A stretch of 64,000 bases of DNA, from positions 372,001-436,000 of the forward strand of contig CP075365.1 in the NCBI GenBank assembly GCA_019454125.1. The letters run 5' to 3'. Below, piece by piece: positions 48,831 to 57,703 of the stretch. How positions within the stretch are numbered: the stretch's first letter is position 1; each line of letters begins with the position of its first letter. A program made the translations under genes and the position numbers. The notes below the pieces were generated by a model. It saw only the letters and a program-made list of their open reading frames with translations. It made no database searches and was not told where the DNA came from. This DNA is from Fimbriimonadaceae bacterium. GTDB lineage: Bacteria; Armatimonadota; Fimbriimonadia; Fimbriimonadales; Fimbriimonadaceae.

Positions 48831-50558
48831 ATGAACACGAGGCTTAACCTGACCCTTGCCCTGGCGTCCCTCGCGGCCGCTTCGGTCTTCGCCCAGGACC
48901 CGGTGGTCCCTGCGCCGGTGCGCATCACGCTGAACAACAGCGCGACCAATGACAACGAGACGACGGGCGCCGCCACCGCAGACGGCCTGGAAGTCGTCGG
49001 CGGCTTTAACGAGTACGTCCCTGGCGGGATACGCTCCGCGTTTCCCACGAGCAACGACGGAGGCCAGACGTGGACCCACGTCACCGTCCGGCCGCCCAGC
49101 GCGTTCCAGGCGACGGTCGAAGGCGACCCGATGACCGCCTACGACGCCCGGACCAACACGATCTGGGTCGGCGCGATGGCCTTCGCCTCGAACGGCGGCA
49201 TCTACGTCGCCCGAAAGAACCCGGGGGCCAACACCTATCAGCCGGCCGTCATGGCCCGCATCAACGGCTCGGTCGACAAGGGCTGGATGGCGGCAGGGCC
49301 GCGTCCCGGGAACCCCAACACGACCCGGCTCTATTGCACATATAACCAAGGCGTCATTTGGTCGGACGACCTGGGCGCGACGTGGACCGCGCCCATCTCG
49401 CTCGGCTCCGGTCTCGGCTTCCTGCCCCGAATCGGCCCGAACGGCGAGCTTTACGCGACCTATTGGAACATCGGCACGGGCGTCGACTTCCGCCGCTCGC
49501 TCGACGGGGGCCAGACTTGGAGCGGAGCCATCCGCGCGGCCACCCGAATGGACGTTTGGAGCACGGAATCGCCCAACAGCCGCTTCGCGGGCGCCCACCG
49601 CGTGCCACCGCTCCATTCGATGGCGGTGAACCCGGTCGACGGCACCATCGCCATCGTCTACCCGGACACCACGAACATCGTGAACGGGAACCGGAACGTC
49701 GACCTCTACCTGGTGCGGTCGAGCAACCAGGGCACGACGTGGTCGACCCCGCAACGGCTGCCCTTCCGCGACCTGGCGACGATCGGCGACATGTACTTCC
49801 CGTGGGTGGAGTACACCAAAGACGGCCGGCTGCACCTCCTCGCGTTCGACTCGCAGTACGTCCAGCAGAACGACAACCCGAGCAACGGGTTTCTCGACCA
49901 AGACTACGCGTACAGTGACGACAACGGCGCGACCTGGGGCAAGTTCCGGCTGACCGCCCAGTCCTTCCGGAGCGACGCCGCGAGCCCCGCCTTCTTGGGC
50001 GACTACCTCGGGATGGGCATCAGCGACCGCTACGTCTATCCCATCCACCTCTCGACGATCACGGGCGAACCGGAAGGCTATACCAGCGTGATCTTCAACC
50101 CGAACGTGTTCCCGAACAATGTGCAGCTCTCGCGCGGCCAATTGGTCTCGGGCAACCTCGCCTCGATCCTCCGCAAGGACGGGAACCGGTACCTCGCCAA
50201 CCCCGGCATCACTGTCAACAACAGTGAGTCGCCCGTGCAAATCGACGTCACCGGCAACTCGGTCATCGCGCCGGGCAGCAAACTGGAGCTCTTCCTCTGG
50301 ACGAGCGGCAGCGCCACCGGCGTGCAGCAGAAGGTGCAGCTGCTCAACATCCAGACCCAGCAGTACGACACGGTGGACACGCGCCAGGTGACCCTGGCCG
50401 ATTCCAACACAGTCGTTACGGTGAACGACCCCGTCCCCTACATCACGCCGGGCTCAGGGACGGTGCGCATGCGCCTCGCTTACCGCGCGAGCCAGCCGGT
50501 GCCCAACAACAACTGGGAAGTCCGGGTGGACCAGGCCATCTTCCGCGTCTTCCCGTAG
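48831..50558 (+). CDS. Secreted Asp-box beta-propeller protein (cassette B)
   Basis: 575 residues from ATG 48831 (an upstream GTG at 48816 overlaps the lipoprotein stop). Signal peptide MNTRLNLTLALASLAAASVF. Five Asp-boxes: SNDGGQTW, SDDLGATW, SLDGGQTW, SSNQGTTW, SDDNGATW. Blocks shared with cassette A include VEGDPMTAYDART, MAFASNGGIYVARKNPGANT and SLGSGLGFLPRIGPNGELYA. C-terminal module (about 425-575): GQLVSGNLASILRKDGNRYL, QQKVQLLNIQTQQYDTVDTR, NWEVRVDQAIFRV. Function unknown; catalytic residues of sialidases cannot be placed. Confidence 0.75.
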   Translation: MNTRLNLTLALASLAAASVFAQDPVVPAPVRITLNNSATNDNETTGAATADGLEVVGGFNEYVPGGIRSAFPTSNDGGQTWTHVTVRPPSAFQATVEGDPMTAYDARTNTIWVGAMAFASNGGIYVARKNPGANTYQPAVMARINGSVDKGWMAAGPRPGNPNTTRLYCTYNQGVIWSDDLGATWTAPISLGSGLGFLPRIGPNGELYATYWNIGTGVDFRRSLDGGQTWSGAIRAATRMDVWSTESPNSRFAGAHRVPPLHSMAVNPVDGTIAIVYPDTTNIVNGNRNVDLYLVRSSNQGTTWSTPQRLPFRDLATIGDMYFPWVEYTKDGRLHLLAFDSQYVQQNDNPSNGFLDQDYAYSDDNGATWGKFRLTAQSFRSDAASPAFLGDYLGMGISDRYVYPIHLSTITGEPEGYTSVIFNPNVFPNNVQLSRGQLVSGNLASILRKDGNRYLANPGITVNNSESPVQIDVTGNSVIAPGSKLELFLWTSGSATGVQQKVQLLNIQTQQYDTVDTRQVTLADSNTVVTVNDPVPYITPGSGTVRMRLAYRASQPVPNNNWEVRVDQAIFRVFP

Positions 50559-50575
50559 GGCTCGGCCGGCAGACC

Positions 50576-50618
50576 AGACGCCTTCTCGCAAACCGTGGGA
50601 AGGCGTCTTCCCTTTCCT
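50576..50618 (+). terminator. Rho-independent terminator of cassette B
   Basis: AGACGCCTTC pairs with GAAGGCGTCT, then TCCCTTTCCTT. It follows the propeller stop by 18 bases. Confidence 0.8.
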
Positions 50619-50625
50619 TGCGGCC

Positions 50626-51876
50626 CTAAGCGGTCACGTTGCCGGAGCAATCGCCGAACCCGACGAGGAATCCCTCGCCTTCGGCATAGGCCCGGATCGT
50701 CACGGTGTCGCCGTCTTCCAAGAACGTCCGCGTCTCGCCCGTCTCGTCGATAGTCAGGGGCTGCTGGCCCCTCCAGGAGAGTTCGAGCAGAGAGCCTGCC
50801 GTTCCCTCGTCGGGGCCGCTGATCGTGCCTGTCGCGTAAAGGTCGCCCGCCTGGATCGGCGTACCGTTCGAGGTCTGGTGGGCGATCTGCTGGCCTAGCG
50901 ACCAGTAGAGGTGGGCCATGTTCGAGCGGCTTATCAGCTGCGGTTGCTTGGCCCTGGCCGTCTTAAGCCAAACTTCGAGTAGAACGTCGAAGTGCGGGCG
51001 GCCGTGCTCGCGCAGGTGAGGGAGCGGGGGCGGGTCTTGCGCCATGCCCTCGATGCGGAAAGGCTCCAGTGCGTCCAGTGTCACCACCCACGGCGAGACC
51101 GTCGTCGCGAACGATTTGCTGAGGAAGGGGCCGAGCGGCTGATACTCCCAGCGTTGCACGTCGCGCGCGCTCCAGTCGTTCACGATCACGAGGCCGAGGA
51201 TGTGCCCTTCCGCCTTGCTCGTGGTGATCCTCTTGCCGTGCTCCTGCCCCTCGGCGATGTAGTAGCCCATCTCGAGCTCGAAGTCCAGCTCCTTTGTCGG
51301 GCCGAAGGCGGGCGCGTCCGCATCGGGCGCCTTGGTCTGGCCGCTCGGCCGCTGGATCTTCGTCCCGCTGACCACGACGCTGCTCGCGCGGCCGTTATAG
51401 CCGATCGGAACCCAGCGGTAGTTCGGCAGGAGCGGCGGCTGGTCCGGGCGGAACATCCGGCCCACGTTCTCCGCGTGGTGGATCCCGGAGTAGAAGTCGA
51501 CGAACGCGGGAGGCGAGATCGGCACCATCATCTCCAGCTCCGCTCGCGGCACCATCACTTTCTTCCGCACCTTCTTGTCGTCGCGTAGGGCAGGGTTGTC
51601 CTCGCGCAGAAGGTCGTAAATCTCTCGACGGAGGTCGGAGAGCCCGCCCTGGTCGAGCTCGTCGAAGTAGGCGAGGAACGGGGTCGCTTCATCGAGAAGG
51701 CCGTGGGCGACCAGGCCCTGAAGGTCGATCGCCTGGTCGCCGATCGCCACGACGAGCCCCTCGCCGTTCTCGGGCGTCACGGCGAGCCCGAAGGGCAGGT
51801 TCTGGATCGGGAAGTGGGAAGTCGGCTCGACTTCCACCCAACTTCGAGCCTCGGCAGGAACGACGAACCGGCTCAC
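50626..51876 (-). CDS. Fumarylacetoacetase family protein
   Basis: 416 residues from GTG 51876, overlapping the upstream gene's stop (GTGA). The N-terminal SH3-like domain has FPIQNLPFGLAV. The catalytic domain has MVPISPPAFVDFYSGIHHAE (His-Asp region), ELDFELEMGYYIAEG (metal-binding E-x-E), VNDWSARDVQRWEYQPLGPF and GDLYATGTISGP. This matches bacterial fumarylacetoacetate hydrolase, last step of tyrosine/phenylalanine breakdown. No other homogentisate-pathway gene is in the window, so a related hydrolase role remains possible. Confidence 0.88.
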   Translation of the reverse strand: MSRFVVPAEARSWVEVEPTSHFPIQNLPFGLAVTPENGEGLVVAIGDQAIDLQGLVAHGLLDEATPFLAYFDELDQGGLSDLRREIYDLLREDNPALRDDKKVRKKVMVPRAELEMMVPISPPAFVDFYSGIHHAENVGRMFRPDQPPLLPNYRWVPIGYNGRASSVVVSGTKIQRPSGQTKAPDADAPAFGPTKELDFELEMGYYIAEGQEHGKRITTSKAEGHILGLVIVNDWSARDVQRWEYQPLGPFLSKSFATTVSPWVVTLDALEPFRIEGMAQDPPPLPHLREHGRPHFDVLLEVWLKTARAKQPQLISRSNMAHLYWSLGQQIAHQTSNGTPIQAGDLYATGTISGPDEGTAGSLLELSWRGQQPLTIDETGETRTFLEDGDTVTIRAYAEGEGFLVGFGDCSGNVTA

Positions 51877-52778
51877 GCCAGCGCCCCCTTCATCACGCCC
51901 ATTCGGCGCAGCCCTTCGATCGGCTCCGAGACCGAGCACGAACCGAACCCGCCGAACACCCCCCAGAACTCCTCGATGCCGTCCAGGGTCAGGGTGTGGC
52001 CGCCGATCGTGGCCTTTTCCTCGAAGAAGGCGAACGCCTCCGCTTGCTCCAGGCCGAGCACTTCCTCGATCTCACGCTGGCTCAAGTCGTTCGTCACCGC
52101 CAGGGCCCCCGCACCCATCGCGTTGAGGAAACCGTGGCGCTTCACGTTCAGTTCGACGTCCAAATAGCGGAGCGGCTCGTGCAGGCCCGCAGTGAACTTG
52201 AACGGGGCCTCCAACGCGGCGACCTCGGCGATAAAAGCGGCCAAGTCTGCGACGGTTGGAAACTGGTCCGCAGACGTGCCACCCGTCCGGGCCTTGAAAC
52301 CGACCTCGTCCCAGGCGGAAATCACCTCCTGCATCGCGTCCACCTGCCCTTCGCCGAACGGGACTTCGGCATAGATCGGAACTTCGCCGATCAGTTTCTC
52401 CAGCTTCTTGAGCGCGCCGCCTGCAGCGTGGGCGGCGGTCGGATCGACCCGCACTTCATAGCCCGCGACCTCAAGCCTCCCCGTCTCAGCCGCGGCCAAG
52501 ACCAAGTCCGCGTCAGCCCGCACCCGGGCGCCAGGATCGGCCCCCAAAGGCGTGCCGATCACATCGACCGCCAGAACCTCTTCGTGCTCGCCCACGAGGC
52601 CCGCAAGGTCGGGAAGCGAGCCGACGCCGCAGACGAATCGGTTGACGATCCAGCCGTCCGGGCCGGAGAGCAGGGAGCGGTACTCCCGATAGGCGGTCGG
52701 CAGGTCGAGCTTCGCGGGAGGGAAGAGCCCAGCATAATCGATCGCCCCCTCGAGAAGGCCCCGCAATGTGGCGTTCAT
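51873..52778 (-). CDS. Conserved-looking protein of unknown function, partner of fumarylacetoacetase
   Basis: 301 residues from ATG. N-terminus LLEGAIDYAGLFPPAKLDLP, then WIVNRFVCGVGSLPDLAGLV, and a C-terminal FKFTAGLHEPLRYLDVELNV, GFLNAMGAGAL. Alternating alpha/beta pattern suggests a TIM-barrel-like fold, but I recognise no named family. It is translationally coupled to the FAH gene by four bases, so it likely acts in the same degradative step. No signal peptide. Confidence 0.55.
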   Translation of the reverse strand: MNATLRGLLEGAIDYAGLFPPAKLDLPTAYREYRSLLSGPDGWIVNRFVCGVGSLPDLAGLVGEHEEVLAVDVIGTPLGADPGARVRADADLVLAAAETGRLEVAGYEVRVDPTAAHAAGGALKKLEKLIGEVPIYAEVPFGEGQVDAMQEVISAWDEVGFKARTGGTSADQFPTVADLAAFIAEVAALEAPFKFTAGLHEPLRYLDVELNVKRHGFLNAMGAGALAVTNDLSQREIEEVLGLEQAEAFAFFEEKATIGGHTLTLDGIEEFWGVFGGFGSCSVSEPIEGLRRMGVMKGALA

Positions 52779-52844
52779 GGGGCCAGTCTATCCTTTTCCG
52801 GGCCGGTATCCTACGGGGCCACCGCTGGGCGGAGAGGCAGAACT

Positions 52845-53411
52845 ATGCGCGTGCTCATCGCGGACGACGATCCTATCATTCGACTTGACCTCAAGCAGAT
52901 GCTCGAGAACCTGGGTTACGAGGTGGTGGACGAAGCCGAGGACGGCGCCGCCGCCGTCGAAAAGGCGCGCGCGTTGCGGCCAGACGTGTGCGTCATGGAC
53001 GTGAAGATGCCGAACATGGACGGCATCAAGGCCGCCGCCACCCTCACAGATGAGAACGTGACGCCCGTCGTGCTCCTCACCGCCTATTCCGACCGGGAGC
53101 TCGTGGAACAGGCCAAGGAAGCCGGGGTCTTCGGCTACCTGGTCAAGCCCTTCAAGCCCGGGGACCTTGCGCCCGCGATCGAAGTCGCCCGCGCCCGGTT
53201 CGAGCAGAACCAGCAACTCTTGACCCAGGTCACGGACTTGAACGAACGGATCGAGGCGCGCAAGGCGGTCGAGAGGGCGAAGGGCGTGCTGATGGAAAAG
53301 CACGGGATCAGCGAGGCCGAAGCCTACCGACGCATCCAGACCCAGTCGATGAACCAGCGCGTCTCAATGCGCGAGGTCGCGGACGCCGTCCTGATGGCCA
53401 AAGACGTGTGA
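52845..53411 (+). CDS. ANTAR-domain response regulator
   Basis: 188 residues; ATG 52845 after GGAGAGG. Receiver domain at about 1-120: VLIADDDPIIRLDLKQMLEN, CVMDVKMPNMDGI with the phospho-acceptor Asp near 54, LLTAYSD, and YLVKPFKPGD. The ANTAR RNA-binding domain at 125-188: ARKAVERAKGVLMEKHGISE, EAYRRIQTQSMNQRVSMREV. Phosphorylated ANTAR proteins bind paired hexanucleotide-loop hairpins in leader RNAs and prevent termination. No histidine kinase lies nearby and I did not find a convincing ANTAR double hairpin in the window. Confidence 0.92.
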   Translation: MRVLIADDDPIIRLDLKQMLENLGYEVVDEAEDGAAAVEKARALRPDVCVMDVKMPNMDGIKAAATLTDENVTPVVLLTAYSDRELVEQAKEAGVFGYLVKPFKPGDLAPAIEVARARFEQNQQLLTQVTDLNERIEARKAVERAKGVLMEKHGISEAEAYRRIQTQSMNQRVSMREVADAVLMAKDV

Positions 53412-53446
53412 GGGCCCCCTGGCAGGTGAGCCGGGGAGCCCTCGCG
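53410..53446 (+). terminator. Hairpin terminator of the ANTAR gene
   Basis: GAGGGC-CCCC opposite GGGG-AGCCCTC, imperfect but GC-rich, directly after the stop and ahead of the convergent hsp20 gene. No clear U-tract. Confidence 0.45.
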
Positions 53447-53463
53447 TCAGCGTTCCAAGCGCC

Positions 53464-53934
53464 TTAGTTGTTGCTCGGCTGGGCCGTCGCCGGCTTCACC
53501 GGAACCTTGATCGCGGCCGGCTTGCTCTCGACCGTCTTCGGGATCGTGACCGTCACGAAGCCGTTTTCGAAGGTCGCCTCGACCCTTTCGACGTCGACGT
53601 CCTCGGGCAAGCGGACCGAACGGGCAAAGGTGCCCGAGGTGATCTCGCGGCGATAAACCTTGGCGTCTTTGTGCTCCTCTTCGAAGCTGAGCTGGCCGCG
53701 GATAGAGAGGACGCGGCCCTCGATGGAGACCTCGACGTTCTCCGGTCGGACTCCGGGGACGCTGGCCCGCACCACGATGCTGCCCTCCTTCTCAAAGATG
53801 TCGATCGGCATGCCCGTGCCCTCCGGGGCGAAACGGCTGGCGTTCGCCCGGGTCGGGAAGAACGCGTCGAAGAGGCTCCCAAAGCGCTCCATATCGGCGA
53901 CGGGGTCGAAAACGGTGATGCTTCGGTTTGGCAT
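53464..53934 (-). CDS. Hsp20/alpha-crystallin small heat shock protein
   Basis: 156 residues. ATG 53934 with GAGGAG nine bases upstream. The alpha-crystallin domain (about 40-140) reads MPIDIFEKEGSIVVRASVPG, VRPENVEVSIEGRVLSIRGQ and FARSVRLPEDVDVERVEATF, with ENGFVTVTIPK; the tail has IKVPV as an I-x-I/V motif. It holds unfolded proteins without ATP. A HAIR-like operator and a perfect TATAAT lie upstream, so heat-shock repression by an HspR-type protein is likely. Confidence 0.95.
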   Translation of the reverse strand: MPNRSITVFDPVADMERFGSLFDAFFPTRANASRFAPEGTGMPIDIFEKEGSIVVRASVPGVRPENVEVSIEGRVLSIRGQLSFEEEHKDAKVYRREITSGTFARSVRLPEDVDVERVEATFENGFVTVTIPKTVESKPAAIKVPVKPATAQPSNN

Positions 53935-53955
53935 GGTTGAACTCCTCACATTATT

Positions 53956-53980
53956 ATTATATGAGCGTTATGCGCTCAAG
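53956..53980 (-). promoter_or_regulatory. hsp20 promoter with HAIR-like operator
   Basis: On the minus strand CTTGAGC-N7-GCTCATA overlaps the perfect inverted repeat TGAGCG-N5-CGCTCA (53962-53978), immediately followed by TATAAT (53956-53961). The HspR box (HAIR) consensus is CTTGAGT-N7-ACTCAAG. The repeat fills the 17-base spacer in front of the -10 box. Confidence 0.6.
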
Positions 53981-54020
53981 ATTCCTGCGTCCTAGGCCCT
54001 CGATACCGAAAAACGAAAGG

Positions 54021-54043
54021 GGGCCAGGCATGGTGCCTGGCCC
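54021..54043 (-). terminator. Rho-independent terminator of the tricorn-like gene
   Basis: GGGCCAGGCA/TGCCTGGCCC, ten perfect pairs around a three-base loop, then CCTTTCGTTTTT on the minus strand. Confidence 0.9.
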
Positions 54044-54066
54044 GGCTGCTCCGTTTTGAGTTCGAC

Positions 54067-57000
54067 TTAGCGCCGCTCTCTGACCTTCATCAACTCCTGG
54101 ACTGCCTTTTCCAGCATGGGGTCGCGGCCCGCCGCCCAGGCGTTCGGGTCGAAAGGCACCGGGAAGTCCGGCTTACGGCCGTTCTGCTCAAGGTTCTCGC
54201 CGTCGATGGTATAGGCCCCCGAAGCCGGGACCCGCACAGTGCCGCCGTCCCACAAGCTCAAGGAACTTGTCCCGATGACCCCGCCGGCGGTGTCCTCACC
54301 CACCACCGGGCCGAGCTTCATGCGGCGGAAGCCCTCGCTGAAGATCTCCGCGTTGCTGAACGAGTACTGGTTCGCAAGGCAGACGGCCGGCAATTCCAGC
54401 GCGTTGCCCCGGTAGCTGTTCTCACTCAGCTTCACCCCTGGCCGGTCCCTCGCCGTGCGGATGAGCCAGGGCTCCTTTCGCATGACGTTCAGGATGATGT
54501 GGCTTGTGAAGCCTCCGCCGTTATAGCGGACGTCGACGACCACCCCCTGCTTCCCGTCCAGCTCCGTTTGGATCTCGCCCAAGAACTGGTCGAGCGAAGG
54601 GGCGTCCATACCCCGGATATGGACATAGCCGAGCCTGTCGCCGCTTAACTTATTGACCGTGGCCCGGTTCCAGTCCACCCAGTCTTGGTAGGTGATGTTC
54701 GTCGAGATGCCCCGCGGGGCCGGCTTGATCGCGACCTCTACCAAGGCGCCACCCCGCCGCACACCGAGGACCACCTTGCGGCCAGCCTGGTTCTCCAGCA
54801 TCGCGGCAAGGTTCGTCACGGGGGCGCCGTTCAGCGTCTCGATGACGTCCCCCGCCTTCAGCTCCGATCCCGGCTGCGAGGCCGGGGTGCGGTCATAGAC
54901 CTTGGCGACCACGCACCTTCCCGAGCGTAGGACCTCCGCCGGGTCGAGTTCGATCCCCAAGTAAGCGGTCTGCTCGACCCTGGAACCGCGCGCGCCGCCA
55001 GGAGCCGACGCCCCCAGGTGCGAACTGTCCAGTAACTCCATCATCTCGGTCATCACGTCGTAGAACTCCTCGCGGCTCTGGACGTCCCGCACGATAGGCT
55101 CGAACTTGGCGCGGATGCCCGGCCAGTCCTTACCGTGGTGGGCGGGGTCGTAATACTGAACGTCCAAGGTACGCCATATCTCCTTGAACAAAGCGAGGTC
55201 TTCGGCGGCGGAATCGACGTCGAAGACGGCCCGGAACCCAATGGGACTGGCGGTTCCGCCCGAAGCGCCAATACTGTACAGCTTTCCGGCCTGGAGATAG
55301 TACAATTTCTTCTTGTCAGCGCTCAGTTGGAGGCCGGAGACCGGCCCTGTGACGCCTGCGAGCGGCTTGACCGTCCCCGTCGACAAGTCCACGGTGGAGA
55401 GCTGCCGGTCCACGTTCGAATAAACCGTGCGCCCCTCTGGGCCGGGCCAGACGGCGCTGGCATCGGTCGTGGTCACTTTGCGGCGCCGGTCCTTCAATCC
55501 GCGCGGCTCGACCGTGACCTTCACGGGCTCGTCCTCTTTCTTCGGCGGATCGGATTTGTCCAGGTCATCCTCGTCAAACTTGATTTCTTGCGGCTGCAAG
55601 TCGACGGCGTAGAGCGGCGAATCGCCGCCTCGCGCCTCGACAAAGTCAAGCCCCTCCACTCCCGGGAAAGCGACCGCCTTCCCGTCCGGGGTGAACCGGG
55701 GGAGCGACGCGCCCTTGCCGATTCTGGCCAGCTGGGTGGATCCACTGCCATCGGCCCGAGCGATCGCGACCTCGGTCGAACGGGCCAAGGATGCCCAGTA
55801 GACGAGCCATTCGCCGTCAGGCGACCAACTGAACTGAACGTCCCCGGAAAGCGAACTGGAAAAATCGGCCTCGACAACCTTGACCGGCGAGCCGCCCAGA
55901 TCCGCCGCGACCACCATCAATCGCCGGTCCCCCAGGTGGTAGGCCACCTTCTTGCGGTCCGGGCTCGTCTGCGGACAGTTCATGTCGAGGGTCGGGTCGC
56001 TCAAGTAGGGCTTAACGTTCCCGTTCGCATCGACCGTCGCAAGTTCGCGCTTGCCGTTAGGTCCGGTGCGCACATAGAGAACGCGGTCGTCGTCCAGCCA
56101 GACGGGTTGGCCGTCGCGCGCCGGGTCTGTGGTCAGCCGTCGCGTCACACCGCCTTTCTCAGGGATCAGGAAAAGGTCGCCGCGAAGCTCGAACACGATC
56201 CTCTTGCCGTTCGGGGACACGGCAAAATCGGTCGCGCCCGTGGCGAGGTCGTAGCGGGAGACGGGGTCGCGGCCGGAATCCGCCGGCACCTCGACGTTGA
56301 TCGGCGCCGCCTTGCCACTGCCGCTATTGAGCAGCCAAACCTGAGAATCGCGCTGGAACGTCATGAGCTTCCCATCGCGGCTCGCGGTCAGCTGGCGGAC
56401 GGTGCCTTCCTTAAAGTTGGTGAGCCGCTTGGGCGCGCTCCCGCGGAGCGGCCCCATCCACACGTTGGGCGAGCCAGAACGGTTCGAGATAAAGGCGAGG
56501 GAAGTGTCGCCGATCCATACCGGGAAGAGGTCGTTGCCCTTGTCCGCCAGCACCATGCGATGGTTGCCGAGGGGCGCGCCGACGTCCGCGATCCAGATCT
56601 TGGCTGTGTTCGAACCCATGTGGCCGGGCTTCCGCCAGTTTCCGCTGGAGCCGCCCGAGTTATAGGCGACCATCTGGCCGTTCGGAGAGACGGCAGGGTT
56701 GTACTCAAGTTCGAGCGGATGGCCCGTCAACCTGGCCATATCGCGGCCGGGGCCCGACGTCGCAAAGAGGTCCATGCGGCCCCAGGCGTTGGTATAGCCA
56801 TAGATCAGCTTGCCGTCCGGCGACCAAGAGGTCGGGTACTCGGTGGCGCTCTCGAAGGTCACCCGCTCTGGCGGGCCGCCCTCGGCGCCCATGCGAAAAA
56901 CGTCGTTGCTGCCGAACCGATCGGAGGCGAAAGCGATCCACTTTCCGTCCGGCGACCAGCGCGGGAACGACTCGGTCGCGGGATGGACGGTGAGCCGTTG

Positions 57001-57168
57001 GGCACGGCCGCCCTCAGAAGGGGCCGTCCAAATGTCGCCCTGCCAGACGAAGGCGACGGTCTTGCCGTCCGGCGAGATCGCCGGGTCCGTGACGCGCTTG
57101 AGCTCGGCGGTCGAAAGAGGGGCCAGTGCGCCAGCAAAGGCGACAAGGGCGAGGCGCTTGAACACCAT
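54067..57168 (-). CDS. Tricorn-type S41 protease with N-terminal beta-propellers
   Basis: 1033 residues with a signal peptide (about 1-21). Residues 22-660 are WD40-like/TolB-type propeller repeats (VTDPAISPDGKTVAFVWQGD, FPRWSPDGKWIAFASDRFGS, DFAVSPNGKRIVFELRGDLF). Then come a tricorn C1 helical part (EDLALFKEIWRTLDVQYYDP), LLDSSHLGAS with His717, a PDZ domain (about 735-815) and the S41 core QYSFSNAEIFSEG with Ser938 as likely nucleophile; YTIDGENLEQNG may supply the acid. Predicted exported peptidase that feeds peptides through the propeller. The acidic linker DEDDLDKSDPPKKEDEP separates the two propeller blocks from the protease part. Confidence 0.92.
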   Translation of the reverse strand: MVFKRLALVAFAGALAPLSTAELKRVTDPAISPDGKTVAFVWQGDIWTAPSEGGRAQRLTVHPATESFPRWSPDGKWIAFASDRFGSNDVFRMGAEGGPPERVTFESATEYPTSWSPDGKLIYGYTNAWGRMDLFATSGPGRDMARLTGHPLELEYNPAVSPNGQMVAYNSGGSSGNWRKPGHMGSNTAKIWIADVGAPLGNHRMVLADKGNDLFPVWIGDTSLAFISNRSGSPNVWMGPLRGSAPKRLTNFKEGTVRQLTASRDGKLMTFQRDSQVWLLNSGSGKAAPINVEVPADSGRDPVSRYDLATGATDFAVSPNGKRIVFELRGDLFLIPEKGGVTRRLTTDPARDGQPVWLDDDRVLYVRTGPNGKRELATVDANGNVKPYLSDPTLDMNCPQTSPDRKKVAYHLGDRRLMVVAADLGGSPVKVVEADFSSSLSGDVQFSWSPDGEWLVYWASLARSTEVAIARADGSGSTQLARIGKGASLPRFTPDGKAVAFPGVEGLDFVEARGGDSPLYAVDLQPQEIKFDEDDLDKSDPPKKEDEPVKVTVEPRGLKDRRRKVTTTDASAVWPGPEGRTVYSNVDRQLSTVDLSTGTVKPLAGVTGPVSGLQLSADKKKLYYLQAGKLYSIGASGGTASPIGFRAVFDVDSAAEDLALFKEIWRTLDVQYYDPAHHGKDWPGIRAKFEPIVRDVQSREEFYDVMTEMMELLDSSHLGASAPGGARGSRVEQTAYLGIELDPAEVLRSGRCVVAKVYDRTPASQPGSELKAGDVIETLNGAPVTNLAAMLENQAGRKVVLGVRRGGALVEVAIKPAPRGISTNITYQDWVDWNRATVNKLSGDRLGYVHIRGMDAPSLDQFLGEIQTELDGKQGVVVDVRYNGGGFTSHIILNVMRKEPWLIRTARDRPGVKLSENSYRGNALELPAVCLANQYSFSNAEIFSEGFRRMKLGPVVGEDTAGGVIGTSSLSLWDGGTVRVPASGAYTIDGENLEQNGRKPDFPVPFDPNAWAAGRDPMLEKAVQELMKVRERR

Positions 57169-57212
57169 CGCCCTCTTTGTACTCCTTCTGGCGGCGCGAA
57201 TGCGCCCGAACC

Positions 57213-57650
57213 TTACAGCTTCAGGTCCACGACGCCGCTGACCCCCACGCCGTCGACCGCCTTGATCGACTTCGGATCCTTCAGGTTCGTAGCGTTCTCG
57301 ACCGGGATCAGTGCGCGGATCTTGATCTCGCGGCCGAAGATGTCCACCTCGGGGGCGGCGACGGCCGAAACTTTCTGGACGTTCTTCTTAGCGCCCATCA
57401 CCTGCGCCGCGCCGATCGCGCCGCGCGTGTTCAGGCCGACCGTGATGATCGGAACGACCTTGGTGAAGTTCGAGTCCGTGTCCTTGTGGCCGGTCAAGCT
57501 GTTGAACTGCTTGTTAATGTCTGGCCCGAACTGCTTCACGGCAGCGCCGACCCCGATGATCTTGATGGCCTGCATGATCTGGGTCCCGGCGACGGCCGCG
57601 ACGGCCAAACAAGCGACGATGGCGACGATTCTCTTGCTACGGGTGTTCAT
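57213..57650 (-). CDS. Membrane-anchored hypothetical protein
   Basis: 145 residues from ATG 57650. N-terminal hydrophobic helix RIVAIVACLAVAAVAGTQIM (signal anchor), then KQFGPDINKQFNSLTGHKDT, VVPIITVGLNTRGAIGAAQV and a beta-rich C-terminus IFGREIKIRALIPVENATNL. No family recognised. It is downstream of the ccm genes on the same strand (53 bases after the ccmD-like stop), so it may belong to the cytochrome maturation operon. Confidence 0.5.
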   Translation of the reverse strand: MNTRSKRIVAIVACLAVAAVAGTQIMQAIKIIGVGAAVKQFGPDINKQFNSLTGHKDTDSNFTKVVPIITVGLNTRGAIGAAQVMGAKKNVQKVSAVAAPEVDIFGREIKIRALIPVENATNLKDPKSIKAVDGVGVSGVVDLKL

Positions 57651-57703
57651 GGTCAATCCCTTTCAAGAATACGACGTCCCACCCCCGCGAGTAAGCGGGT
57701 CCG

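Noticed and set aside
51996-53411. 471-codon plus-strand frame containing the ANTAR regulator
   Set aside because: Only the last 188 codons are protein-like; the rest is antisense to the unknown gene at 51873. ATG 52845 has a good ribosome site.
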